Part shown: in pieces, positions 8,754 through 16,005 of the stretch | Layout: each line of letters begins with the position of its first letter | How positions within the stretch are numbered: position 1 is the first letter of the stretch | NCBI GenBank assembly: GCA_003158585.1 | Contig: PMKE01000064.1 | Location: 1 to 33,323, forward strand | Direction: 5' to 3' | From: Alphaproteobacteria bacterium | GTDB taxonomy: Bacteria; Pseudomonadota; Alphaproteobacteria; Micropepsales; Micropepsaceae | DNA: 33,323 nt | Made by a program: the position numbers and the translations under genes | Notes under the pieces: model-generated | Told to the model about the DNA's origin: nothing | What the model saw: the letters and a program-made list of their open reading frames with translations, nothing else | Database searches by the model: none

Positions 8754-9665
8754 ATGGACGTGCCGGAAATCTTGAAGGTCTTCGTCAAAGAAAACGAAGG
8801 AATCATCGGAATTGTCTTGGGCCTCATCGGCACGGTATTCACGATTTGGGGGTTCCTCATCGGCATGCGGAGGTTCAACGAGCCGCAGTCGAAGACTCCG
8901 TCCGCGCTGGCCGACATCTTCGCCCACAAAGTCATCCGTGTCGGCGTGATAAACGTGCCCCCGACGGTCACCGTCATTCAAAACGGCGAGGAGATTGATG
9001 CCGACGGAATCTTCCCAAGGCTGCTGAAATACATTGCAGAAAAAGAACACCTGAAGATCGAGTGGGTTCCGGTCAGCTGGTCCGACATTTTTGAGGCCGT
9101 CCGGACACGAAAGGTCCATTTGGTCCCCTCGATCTATTTGACCAACAAAAGAGCGGAACACGCGACGTTTTGCTCCAAAATCCTCCGTGTGAAGATCACC
9201 GGCGTGGTCCGCGCCGACGAGACTCGTATCTTGACCCACGATGACTTGCGAAAACCGGATATTCGCATCGGAATCATCCGTTTTGAAAGCGGCTGGGAAT
9301 ATGCGGTCGACCGGTTGAATCTAGCCTTCGAGTGGAAGCGGTTCAGAGTACTCGACCTTGCGGAACTGACTGTGCTCACGGAGCTGCTGGAAACGTCCGT
9401 CGTGGACGTTGTGTTGGCAGGCGGGATTAACTGCGATAACGCCGTGCGCCTGGCCAACAAGACCAAATCGAAACTCAAGATGATATTCGTCGAAAAACCG
9501 CTGGAAACCTGGGATTGCAGCATAATGATCGGACGCGACGACTTCGAGTTGCGCGACTGGCTTGATCGTTGGGTGAGGAAAATCCGCTCCCTGCCGGAGC
9601 TCGCGGAATTGGAAACTCGTGACCTTGCGGACTTCGTGGATGTCGTCGAGAAACGAAATCCTTAA
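8754..9665 (+). CDS. Membrane-anchored periplasmic-binding-protein-like (SBP type 3 fold) protein
   Basis: Protein of 303 residues. One hydrophobic segment (about residues 17-38) is followed by MRRF, then a domain of about 245 residues resembling amino-acid-type solute-binding proteins: an initial strand VIRVGVINVPP, DADGIFPRLLKYIAEK, then IRIGIIRFESGWEYAVDR as the second lobe. It has no cleavable signal peptide. The positive charges just after the membrane segment suggest by the positive-inside rule that the binding domain faces the cytoplasm, unusual for this fold. No permease or ATPase gene is nearby. GAGG lies 5 bases before the chosen ATG; the open frame extends 44 codons further upstream with a basic, unlikely sequence. 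Base composition is visibly lower in G+C than the neighbours (30 of 60 in 9481-9540). It lies between a pyrD remnant and an intact pyrD, so it is probably acquired cargo. Function unknown. Confidence 0.75.
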   Translation: MDVPEILKVFVKENEGIIGIVLGLIGTVFTIWGFLIGMRRFNEPQSKTPSALADIFAHKVIRVGVINVPPTVTVIQNGEEIDADGIFPRLLKYIAEKEHLKIEWVPVSWSDIFEAVRTRKVHLVPSIYLTNKRAEHATFCSKILRVKITGVVRADETRILTHDDLRKPDIRIGIIRFESGWEYAVDRLNLAFEWKRFRVLDLAELTVLTELLETSVVDVVLAGGINCDNAVRLANKTKSKLKMIFVEKPLETWDCSIMIGRDDFELRDWLDRWVRKIRSLPELAELETRDLADFVDVVEKRNP

Positions 9666-9685
9666 TGGAACCGATGGTCGGGTAG

Positions 9686-9701
9686 CGCGGACAAGTCCGC
9701 G
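9686..9701 (+). terminator. Possible hairpin after the solute-binding gene
   Basis: CGCGGA (9686-9691) and TCCGCG (9696-9701) pair around CAAG, 20 bases after the stop codon. No T-run follows (GCCGTTTGG), so this is at best a weak terminator. Confidence 0.3.
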
Positions 9702-9744
9702 GCCGTTTGGCAAATGAATCCGGACAACACCGGCAGATTCCGTT

Positions 9745-9759
9745 GGATCAAATTGATCC
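9745..9759. promoter_or_regulatory. Perfect 15-bp palindrome upstream of pyrD
   Basis: GGATCAA and TTGATCC flank a central A. GTT on the left and AAC on the right extend the symmetry with one inserted base. It lies about 165 bases before the pyrD start. The size and perfect symmetry fit a dimeric regulator's operator; the regulator is unknown. Confidence 0.4.
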
Positions 9760-9922
9760 GAACAAAATGGGCGCTTTGCACCCCCGTACTTCTGTGTTCG
9801 GATATCTGCAGTCGTGAATCAACGTTGAGTCCAAAATGAACATGTTTACGGAGGTTGTTCCCGGTACGGCGGAGTTGTCACTGTCGCAGCATGGCCGGTT
9901 TAGCGGCTTTAGAAGTGAAATC

Positions 9923-10966
9923 ATGATGGATTTGGCGGTCGCTTTGCTTCGGCTCCTGCCTCCGGAGCCTGCTCACCACACGACGGTGTGGCTTGCCTCG
10001 AATTTCGGCTACTTCCTGCCGCGCGCCAAGGAGGATGACCCTCGGCTTGGTATCGAAGTGCTGGGTCACCGGTTCGCGAATCCTATCGGTCTGGCAGCAG
10101 GCTTCGACAAAAACGCCAGTGCCTATCACGCGCTGTTTAAGATGGGTTTCGGCCATATCGAATGCGGCACCGTCACGCCCTATCCGCAGAAGGGTAATCC
10201 GGGCACCCGGATATTGCGGCTTCGCGAGGATAGCGCCGTGCTCAATCGCATGGGATTCAACAACGACGGAATGGAGGTCGTCGCATCGCGGTTGTTCCGC
10301 CATATTCACGACGGCATCATCGGCATCAATATCGGTGCCAATAGGGACAGCGGGGACCGCATCGACGATTATCGCGCCGCGTTCACTTTGCTGGCGCCTC
10401 TGGCGGGATATGTGGCGGTGAATGTCTCTTCGCCGAACACGCCGCGCCTCAGGAAACTGCAAAGCTGCGAGGCGTTGCATGTCCTCCTTGAGACGCTCGT
10501 GAAAGCCCGGGGCGATATGAAGGTGCCGTTGCTGCTGAAGATTGCGCCCGATCTTGAAGAAGCCGAATTGGACGACATTGCGGCGGAAGTAGCTGCGGCC
10601 GGAATCGAAGGCTTGATCGTCAGTAATACGACGGAGGCGCGGCCTTCTTCGCTCAAAAGCCCCCGTTCCGGCGAGTCAGGCGGGCTTTCCGGTACTCCAC
10701 TGTTCCGTATGTCGACCGACGTACTGAGGGGCATGCGGGTCCGATTGGGGCCGAAGTACATCCTCATCGGTGTTGGAGGCGTCAACTCGGGAGCAACGGC
10801 TTATGAGAAGATCAGGGCCGGAGCCTCCCTGGTGCAGATTTACACGGCTTTGATTTATCACGGTCCGGGTCTTGTCGCGCGCATCAAGCGTGATCTGCTC
10901 GCATACCTCGAGCGCGACGGTTTTTCTTGCATTGCGGACGCCGTCGGCGCCGACGTGAAGCCGTAA
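9923..10966 (+). CDS. pyrD: Dihydroorotate dehydrogenase (quinone), class 2
   Basis: Oxidises dihydroorotate to orotate at the membrane with FMN and quinone, the fourth step of pyrimidine synthesis. The 347-residue length fits class 2. Visible: LAAGFDKNA (FMN/substrate region), ECGTVTPYPQKGNP, the class 2 catalytic Ser in NVSSPNTP, KIAPDL, SNTTEAR, and GVGGVNSGATAYEKIRAGASLVQIYTA for the FMN phosphate. I chose the ATG at 9923 because it matches family N-termini and the homologous remnant at 8396, with GAAGTGA upstream. An in-frame ATG at 9836 would add 29 residues without family support. Codon use is less GC-biased than in the neighbouring genes, and a diverged 5' remnant of another pyrD lies 1.5 kb upstream, so this copy was probably imported. 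Confidence 0.95.
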   Translation: MMDLAVALLRLLPPEPAHHTTVWLASNFGYFLPRAKEDDPRLGIEVLGHRFANPIGLAAGFDKNASAYHALFKMGFGHIECGTVTPYPQKGNPGTRILRLREDSAVLNRMGFNNDGMEVVASRLFRHIHDGIIGINIGANRDSGDRIDDYRAAFTLLAPLAGYVAVNVSSPNTPRLRKLQSCEALHVLLETLVKARGDMKVPLLLKIAPDLEEAELDDIAAEVAAAGIEGLIVSNTTEARPSSLKSPRSGESGGLSGTPLFRMSTDVLRGMRVRLGPKYILIGVGGVNSGATAYEKIRAGASLVQIYTALIYHGPGLVARIKRDLLAYLERDGFSCIADAVGADVKP

Positions 10967-11105
10967 AATACCCGTAAAACGGGGCTTTGCGGGCCGTATA
11001 CCATACCTGCCGGATGAGACGGCGCCGGGGCGCTTCCGCCTCCCAAAGCGGAACGCGTTGCGCTATAGTCGCCGTCAACAAATAAGAAGAGTGGCGGGGG
11101 TAACG

Positions 11106-11498
11106 ATGTCCGAAGATCTGGGGAAGCTGGCGCTGCGCCTGGGGCTTGGCGGTCTGGTCCTGTTTCACGGGGTTTACAAGCTGCTGAACGGGCTGGATCC
11201 GGTGAAGTCGCTGCTGGCCTCCTACAACATGTCCGAGACTCTCGCTTATGGCATTTATCTCGGCGAGTTGATCGCGCCCCTGTTGATCATCCTCGGGCTG
11301 TTCTCCCGCCTCGGCGGCCTGTTGATTGCCGCCAACATGGTGGCGGCGGTCCTGATTGCGGGCCTGGCCAATCTGCTGGTGATCTCGCCGGGCGGCGGCT
11401 ACGCGCTGGAGATGGAAGTCATGTACTTCGCCGCAGCCCTCGCCGTGACTCTGTTCGGGGCCGGACGCTTCAGTATCGGCGGCGGCCGCTGGAATTGA
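11106..11498 (+). CDS. DoxX-family membrane protein
   Basis: Small integral membrane protein of 130 residues with four hydrophobic segments (about 9-28, 48-66, 70-92 and 103-120) and the DoxX-type opening LALRLGLGGLVLFHGVYKLL. ISPGGGYALEMEVMYFAAA is typical of the last loop and helix. DoxX proteins are linked to thiol or oxidative-stress handling in some bacteria, but the role of this one is unknown. The ATG at 11106 has GGCGGGGG ahead of it; an upstream in-frame start would add 16 basic residues with no family support. It is monocistronic as far as can be seen. Confidence 0.88.
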   Translation: MSEDLGKLALRLGLGGLVLFHGVYKLLNGLDPVKSLLASYNMSETLAYGIYLGELIAPLLIILGLFSRLGGLLIAANMVAAVLIAGLANLLVISPGGGYALEMEVMYFAAALAVTLFGAGRFSIGGGRWN

Positions 11499-11639
11499 TT
11501 TTTTGCTCTTAGAGCCACCCCCCCGCACGCGAGGGTGACGGCCGCTATGTTCTTCATTTCACTGGGGAATTCGTTGCAGGCGTGGTGCGGCTGCGCGCCA
11601 AAGCACTAATCTGTCTTGTAGAACGGGCCCTCCGGCAAA

Positions 11640-11667
11640 TTGACGAAGTGTCATGGCCGGGTAGAGT
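11640..11667 (+). promoter_or_regulatory. Candidate sigma-70 promoter of the TetR regulator
   Basis: A -35 TTGACG (11640-11645) and a -10 TAGAGT (11662-11667) are 16 bases apart, about 30 bases before the chosen ATG. A match by eye only. Confidence 0.45.
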
Positions 11668-11696
11668 GCGACAGATTGGATCAGCGGACAGGATCG

Positions 11697-12377
11697 ATGG
11701 ACGCCACACCCATGAAGAACGGTTTGCCGCGCGCGGCTGCTTCCGGCAAACGCGAGCAGACGAAAATCCAAAATCGTCAGCTGATCCTGGATGCTGCGCG
11801 GCAGGTCTTTGCCGATTTGGGCTATGGCGCCGCCACGGTGCGCGACATCATCCGCGCCACGCCGCTCGCTTCCGGCACCTTCTACAACTACTTCAAGTCG
11901 AAGGAAGAGGTGTATCAGGCGATCCGCGACGAAGTCGCACTCGCAATCCGTCCGCGTCTCCACGAAGAGCGCGCCAAGGCGACGACGGTGGAGGAATTCA
12001 TCACCTGTTCCTTCCGCACCTTCTTCGAATACGTCTCGGACGACCGCTTGAACTTCCGCACCATCCGCCACTCCGCCGACAACACGCGCATGCGGGTGGA
12101 CACGCCCGAAGTCATCGCCGGGTTCGAGGAGTTGCGCGCGGACATCGAAACGGCCATCGCAGCCGGTCTGTTCCCGCCGGTCGATCCCGACTTCCTGATG
12201 GCGGCCATCGTGGGCGTCGCCTTCGAAGTGGCCGAACGCATGCTTTGGCGCCAGCCGCACGATCCCGCCGCCGCGGCGGACTTCGCCGCCAATTTGTTCC
12301 TGGGAGGCGTGCGCGCCTTGCCCTTGGCCCAGCGCCCCGACGTTCCCACTGCCGAGGTCACTTCCGACGCGGCGTAA
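11697..12377 (+). CDS. TetR/AcrR-family transcriptional regulator
   Basis: Regulator of 226 residues. The N-terminal TetR DNA-binding domain is clear: ILDAARQVFADLGYGAATV, then the helix-turn-helix up to SGTFYNYFKSKEEVYQAI (about residues 29-76). The C-terminal two thirds is helical, as expected for a ligand-binding and dimerisation domain. FADLGYGAATVRDI and GTFYNYFKSKEE are typical of repressors of transport or lipid genes, but the ligand cannot be read from sequence. The start at 11697 has AGGA close upstream, and an upstream TTG would add 19 residues lying inside the promoter. The stop codon directly abuts the leuB stop codon on the other strand, leaving no room for a terminator. The target could be itself or the DoxX gene, which is an inference from adjacency. 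Confidence 0.9.
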   Translation: MDATPMKNGLPRAAASGKREQTKIQNRQLILDAARQVFADLGYGAATVRDIIRATPLASGTFYNYFKSKEEVYQAIRDEVALAIRPRLHEERAKATTVEEFITCSFRTFFEYVSDDRLNFRTIRHSADNTRMRVDTPEVIAGFEELRADIETAIAAGLFPPVDPDFLMAAIVGVAFEVAERMLWRQPHDPAAAADFAANLFLGGVRALPLAQRPDVPTAEVTSDAA

Positions 12378-13487
12378 TCAGGCCAGCGCGTCCAGTGCCT
12401 TCAGGATCGCATCGGTCATCGCCGAGGTGCCGAGCTTGGTCATGCCGGGCTGCATGATGTCGCCGGTGCGGTAGCCTTCCGCCAGCACGCGCTCGACCGC
12501 CTTCTCCAGCAGCGCCGCGTCCTCGCCGCGCCCTAAGGAATACCGCAGGCACATCGCGAAGGAGAGGATGGTAGCGATCGGATTGGCCAGGCCCTTGCCC
12601 GCGATGTCCGGCGCCGAACCGTGGATCGGCTCGTAAAGCGCGGGCTGGCGTCCCTTCGCATCCTTGGCGCCGAGCGAGGCCGAAGGCAACATGCCGATGG
12701 AGCCGGTGAGCTGCGCGGCTTCGTCCGACAGCACGTCGCCGAACAGATTGTCGGTGACGATGACGTCGAATTGCTTGGGATTGCGTACCAGCTGCATGGC
12801 GCAGTTGTCGGCAAGCACGTCGGTGAGCACGACGTCGGGGAACTCCGCGTCGTGCACGCGGTGGACGACTTCGCGCCACAACACGCCCGTCACCATGACG
12901 TTGGATTTATCCGCCGAAGCGACACGATTGCTGCGCAGCCGCGCCAGCTCGAAGGCGACGCGGGCGATGCGCTCGATCTCGCTCGTCGTATAGACCTGGG
13001 TATCGACGGCGCGCTTCTGGCCGTCGGGCAGCGTGGTGGTCTCCTTCGGCAGGCCGAAATAGACCCCGCCGGTCAGTTCCCGCACGATCAGGATGTCGAG
13101 GCCGGAGACGATCTCGGGCTTCAGGGTGGAAGCCTCCTTCAGCGCCTCGAAGCACAGGGCCGGGCGCAGATTGGCGAACAGCTTGAGGTCGCCGCGCAGG
13201 CGCAAGAGCCCCTGTTCCGGCTTCTTGCCGAAAGGCAGCTTGTCCCATTGGGGACCGCCCACCGCGCCGAACAGCACCGCGTCGGCGGCCAGCGCCTTCT
13301 TCATCATGGCGTCGGTGGCCGGCGTGCCGTGCGCCTCGTAGCTGGCGCCGCCGACGAGGTCCTCCTCGGCCGTGAAGGCGAAATTGCGCTTCGCCGCATA
13401 CCAGCCGAGCACGCGGCGCGTCTGCTCGATGACTTCAGGCCCGATGCCGTCGCCGGGGAGGAGGAAGAGATTATACGTCATGGCCAT
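12378..13487 (-). CDS. leuB: 3-Isopropylmalate dehydrogenase
   Basis: Oxidatively decarboxylates 3-isopropylmalate with NAD in leucine synthesis (cytoplasm, homodimer). The 369 residues include the N-terminal GDGIGPEV (12-19), [10 protein letters not shown] (136-145), and the signature [27 protein letters not shown] (247-273), followed by [19 protein letters not shown] (285-303). All expected metal and substrate residues appear present. Met3 is an alternative start with better spacing to AGGGA. It follows leuD in the same direction, separated by 93 bases that hold a long palindromic repeat. leuC is not in the window. Confidence 0.97.
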   Translation of the reverse strand: MAMTYNLFLLPGDGIGPEVIEQTRRVLGWYAAKRNFAFTAEEDLVGGASYEAHGTPATDAMMKKALAADAVLFGAVGGPQWDKLPFGKKPEQGLLRLRGDLKLFANLRPALCFEALKEASTLKPEIVSGLDILIVRELTGGVYFGLPKETTTLPDGQKRAVDTQVYTTSEIERIARVAFELARLRSNRVASADKSNVMVTGVLWREVVHRVHDAEFPDVVLTDVLADNCAMQLVRNPKQFDVIVTDNLFGDVLSDEAAQLTGSIGMLPSASLGAKDAKGRQPALYEPIHGSAPDIAGKGLANPIATILSFAMCLRYSLGRGEDAALLEKAVERVLAEGYRTGDIMQPGMTKLGTSAMTDAILKALDALA

Positions 13488-13516
13488 TGATCCCTGTTTG
13501 GGAAATCAAAAAGGAG

Positions 13517-13575
13517 CACGCGGAGGCGCGGAGAGTTGGCGCCGCTTCTCTTCCGCGGCTCCGCGTCTCCGCGTG
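13517..13575. repeat. Long palindromic repeat between leuD and leuB
   Basis: Arms CACGCGGAGGCGCGGAG (13517-13533) and CTCCGCGTCTCCGCGTG (13559-13575) pair over 17 positions with one G-U pair around a 25-base loop. The element nearly fills the leuD-leuB gap. In RNA it would form a very stable stem between the two cistrons. No T-run follows in the leuB direction, so read-through is likely, perhaps with altered mRNA stability. It is of the REP type and differs from the repeats at 15-36 and 7420-7558. Confidence 0.75.
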
Positions 13576-13580
13576 AAACC

Positions 13581-14186
13581 TTAGACCCACGGTGCGGCGA
13601 GTTTCCGTTGTTCCTCGAAAGCGGAAATCTTGGCCTCGTTGCGCAGCGTGAGGCCGATGTCGTCCCAGCCGTTGAGCAGGCACTGGCGGCGGAAGGGGTC
13701 GATCTCGAACTTGATGACGCCCCCGTCGGGCCCGCGGATTTCGAGTTTCTCCAGATCGACCGAGATGATGGCATTGGCGCCGCGTTCGGCGTCGTCGAGC
13801 AGCTTGTCGATCTCGGATTGCGGCAGCTTGACCGGCAGGACGCCGTTCTTGAAGCAGTTGTTGTAGAAGATGTCGGCGAAGCTGGGCGCGATCACGCAGC
13901 GTATGCCGTAATCGAGCAGCGCCCAGGGCGCGTGCTCGCGGCTTGAGCCGCAGCCGAAATTGGCCCCCGCGATCAGGATTTTTGCCTTGCGGTAGGCCGG
14001 CTTGTTGAGCACGAAATCGGGGTTCTCGCTGCCGTCGGGGCGCGTGCGCATCTCGTGGAACAGCGCCTTGCCGAGCCCGGTGCGCTTGATGGTTTTGAGG
14101 AATTGCTTGGGGATGATCATGTCGGTGTCGACATTGACCATCGGCAGCGGCGCCGCGACGCCGGATAGTTGCGTGAATTTCTCCAT
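13581..14186 (-). CDS. leuD: 3-Isopropylmalate dehydratase small subunit
   Basis: Small subunit of isopropylmalate isomerase, which with LeuC converts 2- to 3-isopropylmalate. The protein has 201 residues, usual for LeuD. The swivel-domain signature is visible: [22 protein letters not shown], then [21 protein letters not shown], and [23 protein letters not shown]. The start is MEKFTQLSG, as in relatives. It is transcribed towards leuB and divergent from the ferritin-like gene (110 bases between starts). The large subunit is absent here and must lie elsewhere. Confidence 0.97.
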   Translation of the reverse strand: MEKFTQLSGVAAPLPMVNVDTDMIIPKQFLKTIKRTGLGKALFHEMRTRPDGSENPDFVLNKPAYRKAKILIAGANFGCGSSREHAPWALLDYGIRCVIAPSFADIFYNNCFKNGVLPVKLPQSEIDKLLDDAERGANAIISVDLEKLEIRGPDGGVIKFEIDPFRRQCLLNGWDDIGLTLRNEAKISAFEEQRKLAAPWV

Positions 14187-14233
14187 GACGGGCGGGTTTT
14201 AGCGGCTCGTTCCGCGCGCCACAAGACGGTTGT

Positions 14234-14261
14234 TTGAATCGCCGAATTCGTGCGTTAAGGT
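14234..14261 (+). promoter_or_regulatory. Candidate promoter of the ferritin-like gene
   Basis: TTGAAT (14234-14239) and TAAGGT (14256-14261) are spaced 16 bases apart, 36 bases before the ATG of the ferritin-like gene. A match by eye; no Fur or Irr-type operator was recognised. Confidence 0.35.
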
Positions 14262-14296
14262 CGCCGAAAGCCCGTTCCATCTTCAGGAGGTTCCGC

Positions 14297-14608
14297 ATGC
14301 CGAGCGATTGCATCCATATCCCGCAAGAGAAACTGTCGCGCCGCATGGCGCTGTTGCATTACGCTCTCGCCTCGCTGCGTGAGGAGCTGGAGGCCATCGA
14401 CGCGTACCGCCAGCGCGCCGACGACACCGAGGACAAAGCCCTCAAGGCGATCTTCCTGCACAATGCGGGCGAGGAGACCGAGCACGCCTCCATGCTGCTG
14501 GAATGGATCCGGCGCAACGATCCGCGCTTCGACAAAGAGCTGCACGATTACCTGTTCAAGGCCGGCTCCATCACGAAGCTCGAGAGCAAGGCTATGGGGC
14601 GGAAATAG
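14297..14608 (+). CDS. Encapsulated-ferritin-like (EncFtn-fold) protein
   Basis: A 103-residue, two-helix ferritin-like protein. The pattern EELEAIDAY (29-37) followed by HNAGEETEHASMLLEWIRRNDPRFDKEL (55-82) and YLFKAGSIT matches the encapsulated ferritin of Rhodospirillum rubrum. By hand alignment its ferroxidase ligands correspond to Glu30, Glu60 and His63, all present. In that family two half-site protomers assemble a ferroxidase centre in a decamer that works inside an encapsulin shell. Here the protein ends soon after (KLESKAMGRK) with no recognisable cargo-loading tail, and no encapsulin gene is adjacent. A perfect AGGAGG lies 6 bases before the ATG. The last 17 bases overlap the end of the convergent channel gene. 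Confidence 0.85.
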   Translation: MPSDCIHIPQEKLSRRMALLHYALASLREELEAIDAYRQRADDTEDKALKAIFLHNAGEETEHASMLLEWIRRNDPRFDKELHDYLFKAGSITKLESKAMGRK

Positions 14609-15518
14609 AGCCGTCCGGCTCGGTGTCGTGGAAGCGCTTGAGATCGACCAGGCGCCTTCCCTTCGGCGTCAACGACAGCACATCGACGAAGCGGCGCCCC
14701 CACAGGATGTGCTGCGGCGAATAGCTGTACCGCGCGAAGATGGTGTCGGACAGCGTCTCGTCCGTGCCGCTCAAGAGCGCGATCAGCTCGGCTTGGCTTT
14801 CGACCAGCTCTGTGTGCGTCAGGCCGTAGAGCGGGCTTGTTTCGTCGATGCGGTGCATGATCGTCCATGACAGGGCAAAAAGCTGCGTGCGCGAGCGCAC
14901 CAGCTTCAGCTCCTCGAAGCGCCGCATGGCGATGCCTTCGCGCGTTACCATCTGGCGCGCCAGCGAGACGGTGATGTTGGCGTCGAGAATCTGGTTGCCG
15001 CGCTGGTTGGCGGCGCGGAACATCAGCATGGGCTGGCCGTCGAACAGCGTCACCACCGCCACGCGCGAGAACAAGACGCGCGCATAGGGCCGCGAAAAAC
15101 GCGAAAACACGATGCCGGTGACCAGCGCCAAATTGAGGATGCCGAAAAAGGCCTCGGACACCACGATCAGGTGGGCGTAGATGCTCTTGGGCATCATCAC
15201 GCTGTAGTTGATCGAGCCGATGGTCTGGACGCTGAACAGGAAGGCGTCCCAGAAATTGCCCGGCCGCGCGTTGGCGATGCCGCGGGGATCGGCCATATAA
15301 AGCAGCGCAAAGACGACGTTGATGAGGAAGAAGAACCCCGCCAGCCCGAGGAAGAACACCGGCCAGGGCGCCGTCAGCACCGCGTGATAGAAATCCGTCC
15401 AGCGGGTCCTGTCCTGGCCTTTGATGATCGGAACGGGCCGGCGCTTGCTACGGGCCTTGAGGGTTGGCGGATCGGCGGAACCTCCGCCCGGCGCATCGTT
15501 CCTGGGAACCTTGGGCAT
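14592..15518 (-). CDS. KirBac-like inward-rectifier channel with altered selectivity filter
   Basis: Protein of 308 residues with the KirBac layout: cytoplasmic N-terminus, an amphipathic slide helix with TDFYHAVLTAPWPVFF, TM1 (about 53-74), pore helix DAFLFSVQTI (91-100), TM2 (about 112-140), then a C-terminal immunoglobulin-like cytoplasmic domain (about 145-300; RPYARVLFSRVAVVT, LMFRAANQRGNQI). The pore helix and following MMPKSIYAH align with FSVETLATVGYGDMHP-type sequences of bacterial Kir channels, but the TVGYG filter position reads SINYS (102-106). The codons (TCG ATC AAC TAC AGC) are clean and the frame is intact. K+ selectivity is therefore doubtful: it may pass other ions, or act as a non-conducting sensor. 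It is convergent with the ferritin-like gene (17-base overlap). Confidence 0.88.
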   Translation of the reverse strand: MPKVPRNDAPGGGSADPPTLKARSKRRPVPIIKGQDRTRWTDFYHAVLTAPWPVFFLGLAGFFFLINVVFALLYMADPRGIANARPGNFWDAFLFSVQTIGSINYSVMMPKSIYAHLIVVSEAFFGILNLALVTGIVFSRFSRPYARVLFSRVAVVTLFDGQPMLMFRAANQRGNQILDANITVSLARQMVTREGIAMRRFEELKLVRSRTQLFALSWTIMHRIDETSPLYGLTHTELVESQAELIALLSGTDETLSDTIFARYSYSPQHILWGRRFVDVLSLTPKGRRLVDLKRFHDTEPDGSISAP

Positions 15519-15524
15519 GCCCGC

Positions 15525-15788
15525 TTAATGCCGCGACGCGGGCGCGCGGGAACCCTGCAGCAACCCGTTCACGCTCAAGTCTTCGTCAATCAACGGCCAA
15601 TGAATACCGTAACCGGCTGCCGCGAGTTCCCATTTCGACCGCTCTTTGATGCCGGCGCCTGCAAGGCGCGGAAACCATGCCAACGGCGTTCTGATCTGGC
15701 GGCCGTCGCGCAGCGTCACGATCAAGGTTTTCTCGGTCACCTTGACGTCGGCGACCCGCGGATCAACCGCCACTGCCGAAATAGACAT
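15525..15788 (-). CDS. DUF2442 domain protein
   Basis: An 87-residue protein matching DUF2442 in pattern: VADVKVTEKTLIVTLRDGRQIRTPLAWFPRL followed by WELAAAGYGIHWPLIDEDLSVNGLL. It is cytoplasmic with no known reaction. Its start lies inside the 3' end of the DUF4160 gene (26-base overlap), so the two are translationally coupled. DUF4160/DUF2442 pairs recur in many bacteria and have been suspected to form toxin-antitoxin-like modules. That reading is an inference here. Confidence 0.88.
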   Translation of the reverse strand: MSISAVAVDPRVADVKVTEKTLIVTLRDGRQIRTPLAWFPRLAGAGIKERSKWELAAAGYGIHWPLIDEDLSVNGLLQGSRAPASRH

Positions 15789-16005
15789 TCCAAGCCTCGA
15801 TGAAATTCTCGCGTTCTTCGTGCACTTTGCGTTCGATGACGCTCAATTCCCGGGGAGCAAATCCGATGTTGTGGGCGATCTCCACGGGATCGAGCCAGAA
15901 TTTTACAGTATTTTCGCCCTTATCGACATGGATATGTGGCGGCTCCAGACCTTCATTGCTGAAGAAATAAAACCGATAACCATTCCAGCGCAGGACCGTA
16001 GGCAT
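15763..16005 (-). CDS. DUF4160 domain protein
   Basis: An 80-residue protein with the DUF4160 pattern [26 protein letters not shown], and IAHNIGFAPRELSVIERKVHEERENFIEAWNVYF. GGAGG lies 5 bases before the second of two consecutive ATG codons, giving the family's usual N-terminus MPTVLR; the first ATG (16008) would add one Met. The start overlaps the stop of the DUF971 gene, and the 3' end overlaps the DUF2442 start by 26 bases. The conserved His residues in EPPHIHV could be functional, but no activity is known to me. Confidence 0.88.
   Translation of the reverse strand: MPTVLRWNGYRFYFFSNEGLEPPHIHVDKGENTVKFWLDPVEIAHNIGFAPRELSVIERKVHEERENFIEAWNVYFGSGG

Noticed and set aside
9836..9922. Earlier ATG for pyrD adding 29 residues
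   Set aside because: The extra residues have no family support, while the start at 9923 matches the remnant's N-terminus.
10971..10983. CCCGT-AAA-ACGGG hairpin after pyrD as a terminator
   Set aside because: Only 5 base pairs and no T-run follow; too weak to annotate.
11512..11540. CACCC...GGGTG structure after DoxX as a terminator
   Set aside because: Short, interrupted stem with no T-run on its 3' side.
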